Shown piece after piece: positions 55,561-64,000 of a stretch of 64,000 bases of DNA. Origin of the DNA: Tachypleus tridentatus (taxonomy: Eukaryota; Arthropoda; Merostomata; Xiphosura; Limulidae). Numbering within the stretch: position 1 is the first letter of the stretch; each line of letters opens with the position of its first letter. Position numbers and translations under genes: made by a program. The stretch lies in NCBI RefSeq assembly GCF_004210375.1, contig NC_134830.1, forward strand, positions 61,499,576-61,563,575, written 5' to 3'. A model generated the notes under the pieces. That model had not been told where the DNA came from. It saw only the letters and a program-made list of their open reading frames with translations, and did no database searches.

Positions 55561-58332
55561 ATGATTCATATTGTTGGGCGTGGCTACAGAGAACGTCTGA
55601 TGTAAGAATCCATGATAAAAATGGTGTGAATGATACATCAATTACATCATGACATAATGTACAGTTGATAGAGGTTACTACTGTCAATCATAGTATTTCA
55701 AGTTTACAACCAGTGTGATTACCATATCTCTTCTGTATTTTCATAGATATATAGGTAAGATCATACTTCATTATTAACATTTGATTATTCACAGTTTTCC
55801 TTTATTCATATAATATGAATACATGTGTGTGAGTTTGAAATTGATTGGGACTATTTTATCTTACCATGACACGGGTGTCATGCAGTATCAGGAAAGTAGG
55901 TAAAGTAATAATTTTATATCGATTATTTATGTTTTATTAATGTTGTTTCAATGTGCTGGTTGCATGGAGCAAAAGAATGATTTACAGGTATTATTTTGTT
56001 TGAAGATTTTCTATAATTATTAACTACATAATTGAACTTGCAGTGTAAATCTATTGATTTGTGACTGGAATCCAGTGGTGTGTGAAGATTTTATTTTCCT
56101 TATTTAAAGTGCAGAGAATTAGTACTGTAGATGCTTTCCTTTGTTGTTTGTTTTGGGGGTGGATGGTACAATAATTTACAGACTTCTCTAGTCAGGAACT
56201 ATAATTCTCTGGGATCTGCTAGTTATGGTGACATTTGAATAAACTGTCTATTCTACAAATAAAAACAAGTTAGGCATAACTGGTATAGCAGTAGAGATGC
56301 AGTTGAAACTTAGTTACTTGATGTTATAATGTTGTATACTTTTGTAATTTGATACATACTAATAATGAATAATTGTGTTTTGTAATAATATAAAAATATC
56401 ACTCTTTTTCTCGTATAGTTGGAAAAAATTGTAGTTTTGGTGTTGCCTAGTAAGGTATCTCTAATTCTCTTCTTACTTGTAGGATAGTATCTAAATATAT
56501 GTGTTGTATTTATTGAAACAAATGATGTTCTGTGTATATAATTTATTAACAATTGTGTACTTAATTCCTAAAAATTATCTCTTGTGGATTTAGTAACTTT
56601 CGTTTTTGCACATGCTCAGTAAAACAGTACTAATACAGGTTATTTTCAGCTGTTGTTTTAAGATATCTGTTGTATAAAAGTTACATTTCAAGTAGTATGA
56701 TATTTAGTATGGAGGTTCATGCATTTAAGACCTTTTGTTACAAAAATGAGTCAACTCAGATGTACAAGTTTACATTCATGATGAAGATGTGTTTTTGAAC
56801 TTATTTTAATATTTGTTGAAATATTAAGGGTAATTGCCTTTGCAATAAGCTGTTGTCCAAATCTGAAGAGGACATGTATAGAGCTGATTCACTTATCAGC
56901 CTTCAGCATACTTAAAGCTGAATTTTAGTATTTGTCTTTTACATTGACTTGTGGCAGGTGGAGGCAGTACAGGTGTATGAATACACACACAATTATTCTC
57001 ATTGTAGATTTCTCACTTATTTCTTGTGAAATGTGCATTGTGTTGTAAGTTTTTATCATTAAATTACATATTGAGTCTTAATTTTTGATGAAGAAAAAGT
57101 ATTATTAAACTGAACTAAAACTCTGTAGATGTGATATTTTGTTAAATATTACTGTGCCTTTGGTTTAATTGTTCTGGTTTTGCTTTCCAAGTACTGTAAC
57201 TAGGCTCACAGCATCAACAGGTCTGATAAAGAAGGAAAGAAAAATGATTGTCATAAACAATTAAGGGTGTAGCTAATTTGAAAATGAGTTATTGAAACTT
57301 GCAAATTTGATCAATATAAACTTTTCAGAAAGTTGATAGAATGTGCTTACAAGATGATATAAATGAGTTGAAAGTTATATACATGTTTTTTATTGTTTTA
57401 TGTGGTGTCAGTAAATGCTTAACTGTTAGCTTTGGCTTGAGGTAATTTGGATTTTTTCTTGGCTAGTATTGTTTTGTAGAACTGGATAATTAGTAGAATT
57501 TTGTAATAAATTAATCTTTGAGTTCGATAATTGATTATTCTCGCATAACACTTTAGTAGTTGAAAAGGGTTAAATAGTAATAACATGAAACACTAATTTC
57601 AGTTTGACAATGAGTTGTGACACTCAGTAAACTGAATAACTTTTGAAGAAATAAGAATTCATAATGGTAATAATTGGAAATCAGATTCAGTTAGTTGACT
57701 GTTTTTGTAACATTAATCAATTGGAAAGTAATTTTGATTAATCACTTATTGTACATAACTAATAGGTGTAATCAATACCTATAGGTAGTCAGTTGTACAA
57801 GTCAATCAGCTTTGTCATGCTAATGTAAATAAGGCTGGCGAGACCTTGTTTTGAGTATTATGTATGTTTGGGGTTAGTTTACTTTGGGAAGGATACCTAC
57901 CTACACATCAGAATTCTGAGGTGTACTAGGTCAGTGTTTAAGATACTTTAAGCTATAAAAGAGGTTTGAATTTCTGTGTTGGTTTTCTCAAGATAGATGT
58001 TTCTGAAACTGATGTCTGTAGGTTTTGCAAGGGTATTCCAGGTGAACTGCAAGTCATTGTCCAAAATTTCATAAAAATATTTTTGAAATGTATGATATCA
58101 TAGAATAAGTATTTTTTGTAAAGTGAGGTTTATATGAATTAAAGCAGTTAATTTTGGAATACAGCATTTTATGTACACAATCTTTTTTTGCAAAACATAA
58201 TATTGATAGGTTTTTGGGACTCGTGAAAAATTGTAAATTAAAATATGTTGTTGGGTTACTAAAAATTGAGAACTACTGTTACAGATAATAGAATAATTAA
58301 AGTGGCCTTGATACTTGTATGGAAATTTTTTT

Positions 58333-58378
58333 ATAAATCCCTCGTGTAATTTTGTGCAAAATTCGAAAACAAAACACT
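58333..58378 (+). repeat. SINE-A tail scrap
   Basis: ccctcgtgtaattttgtgca then aaattcgaaaacaaaacac, the 3' end of the element only. Confidence 0.75.
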
Positions 58379-59833
58379 CTTTAGGGTTTGAATTCTGAAA
58401 TGAAAAGATGACAATATTAATCTGAAATATATTAATAGCTTAGAACTTAAAGTTAAAGCACTTTCTCTGACAAAATTATTCATAAATAACTTTATAGATC
58501 TAAATTGTTATATTCTAATTGCCACCTTTCTCTGATGTATTCATTTCTTGTTTCATTACAAATCATACATGTAACAACTAATTATTATTGGCTCATATTG
58601 TGCACTTGTTTCACAAGACCATAAATGGGGGCATACTGCATTCAAACAGATTTTCAAAAAAATAAAATAAAAAAAAATTGGACAACCCAACCCTTGCTCC
58701 CAACTTCAAAACGACTATTACAGATTTGAAGTAATTCAACTTTAGTTTACTTTTGAGTTAACAGACTGTTGGTGTGACTGTGCTTCACATTTAATATTAT
58801 CACATTGATCAAACTGTGGATCGATCTGGACTTCCCTTGAATTTTGGCTTTGAAATTAAACAATTTTCAGAATACTAAGTTTATTTATTACTTTAGAGTT
58901 ATTGAACTGTTCCACAATGTTTTCATGTGTGTTAACAATGGCATTGTTTTAGAAATAATTTTTTTAACAACTTCACATACATGTACAGAAAAACTTAACT
59001 TCTGTAGGCTTACTACAGTACTAGTAACTTAAAACTATGTAGACCCTGGTTTCTTACCACACAGAGTCTGAATTTTCGAGAAGGTATGGCAGTATGTGTT
59101 AAAAAAATAAGTAAGTGAAATAGACCTTTTGCATTTGTGATTTGATGTGATTGATAATTTTATGTGACCTGAGAAGGATTTTTATTGAGACATTGGGGAA
59201 AACTACCAAAGACGACAGGGCTGTCCCAGTAAAACTAAAATGTCCAGTCACTCTACATATCTCATACATTTTGAAATTGTCTATTGGTCAGTTTCAAAGA
59301 ACAAATGAAAACTATGTTGTAGGTTGTTAATATTTACTTAATAAAATGTTAAAACATAATCCTTTTGTTAAATGAAATATTCAGCTACTATGAAAACTTG
59401 ATACTTTTTATAACAAGTTAACCGAAATTCATATAATGTAATTATGACTTAAAGTTATAAGAAGATAATCTACAGTCTTTTGGTAGTGATTAACATTTGT
59501 TTGGTTAATCCTTGTTATATAATTTATGAATTATCAAACTTGCTCTGTTCAAAGTTCCATAAGTATTCATTCCTTTTTTTTAATTTGCTTCTTAAAGTAT
59601 TTTGGGCTGGGCCTAATATTGCATTATGTTTTAATAGTTTCTTATTTATTGTAATTATTAACTTTGAAATTACTGATGCACATTCATATTGATTAATTTA
59701 ATCTTTATTGAAAAAAATGAATCTCGGAAAATGTCATGAGTGAACAATAATAGAAATATGACTAATTAACTGATATATTTTTGTTGGGTATTATATACGC
59801 ATGTGCTCACCTTAATAATTTTCTTGTTTCTAG

Positions 59834-64000
<4,167 letters not shown>

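Larger units (their letters stand above)
53890..59833 (+). other. SINE-poor stretch, probable ARF first intron
   Basis: 5.9 kb with a (TA)n microsatellite (54369-54393), a SINE-B scrap at 54505-54545 (gaccaagctacacaaatgag), one PLE segment and a SINE-A tail scrap. No coding block is seen. Confidence 0.55.

Overview
The window looks like AT-rich nuclear DNA from an invertebrate, most likely a chelicerate arthropod, and my best guess is a horseshoe crab. The evidence is spliceosomal introns of kilobase length, an arthropod-type class B neuropeptide receptor, and a very dense load of tRNA-derived SINEs whose bodies I associate with xiphosuran genomic sequence. The species call is recognition from memory, not something computed.

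Layout. 1-13.1 kb is intergenic and holds only repeats: SINEs, one hAT-type MITE with terminal inverted repeats and flanking target duplications, and a 36-bp tandem array. 13.357-43.797 kb (+) holds a complete 11-exon class B (secretin-family) GPCR. It joins in frame into 469 codons and best fits a pigment-dispersing-factor receptor (PDFR). Its introns hold most of the SINEs, a 1-kb minisatellite of 28-bp units, several 34-36-bp arrays, a piggyBac-like MITE and a real tRNA-Val(TAC) gene on the opposite strand. 43.8-53.4 kb is intergenic and repeat-rich, with a decayed Penelope-like retroelement (PLE) at 50.07-51.23 kb. From about 53.4 kb the texture changes. A promoter-like stretch with an E-box and two CCATTTTG motifs is followed by 10 kb almost without SINEs. 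The first coding exon of a class I ARF GTPase (Arf1 type) lies at 59.83-60.01 kb, and the rest of that gene runs off the right edge.

Repeat families, named here for convenience. SINE-A is about 275 bp, with a tRNA-like head, a body with a conserved middle, and a tail ending in (CAAA)n. SINE-B is about 120-130 bp, a tRNA-like head joined almost directly to a related tail. SINE-C is about 105 bp, with a different head, a tail of the same type and a CA-rich end. SINE-D is a single diverged copy with another head and a SINE-A-like middle. Strand is given in the head-to-tail direction. Several copies have perfect 12-13-bp target duplications and are probably young.

How the genes work together: the receptor and the ARF gene are independent neighbours on the same strand. 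The receptor is expected at the plasma membrane of clock or neuroendocrine target cells, signalling through Gs and cAMP. ARF1 is a housekeeping Golgi coat-recruitment GTPase. Nothing links them functionally.
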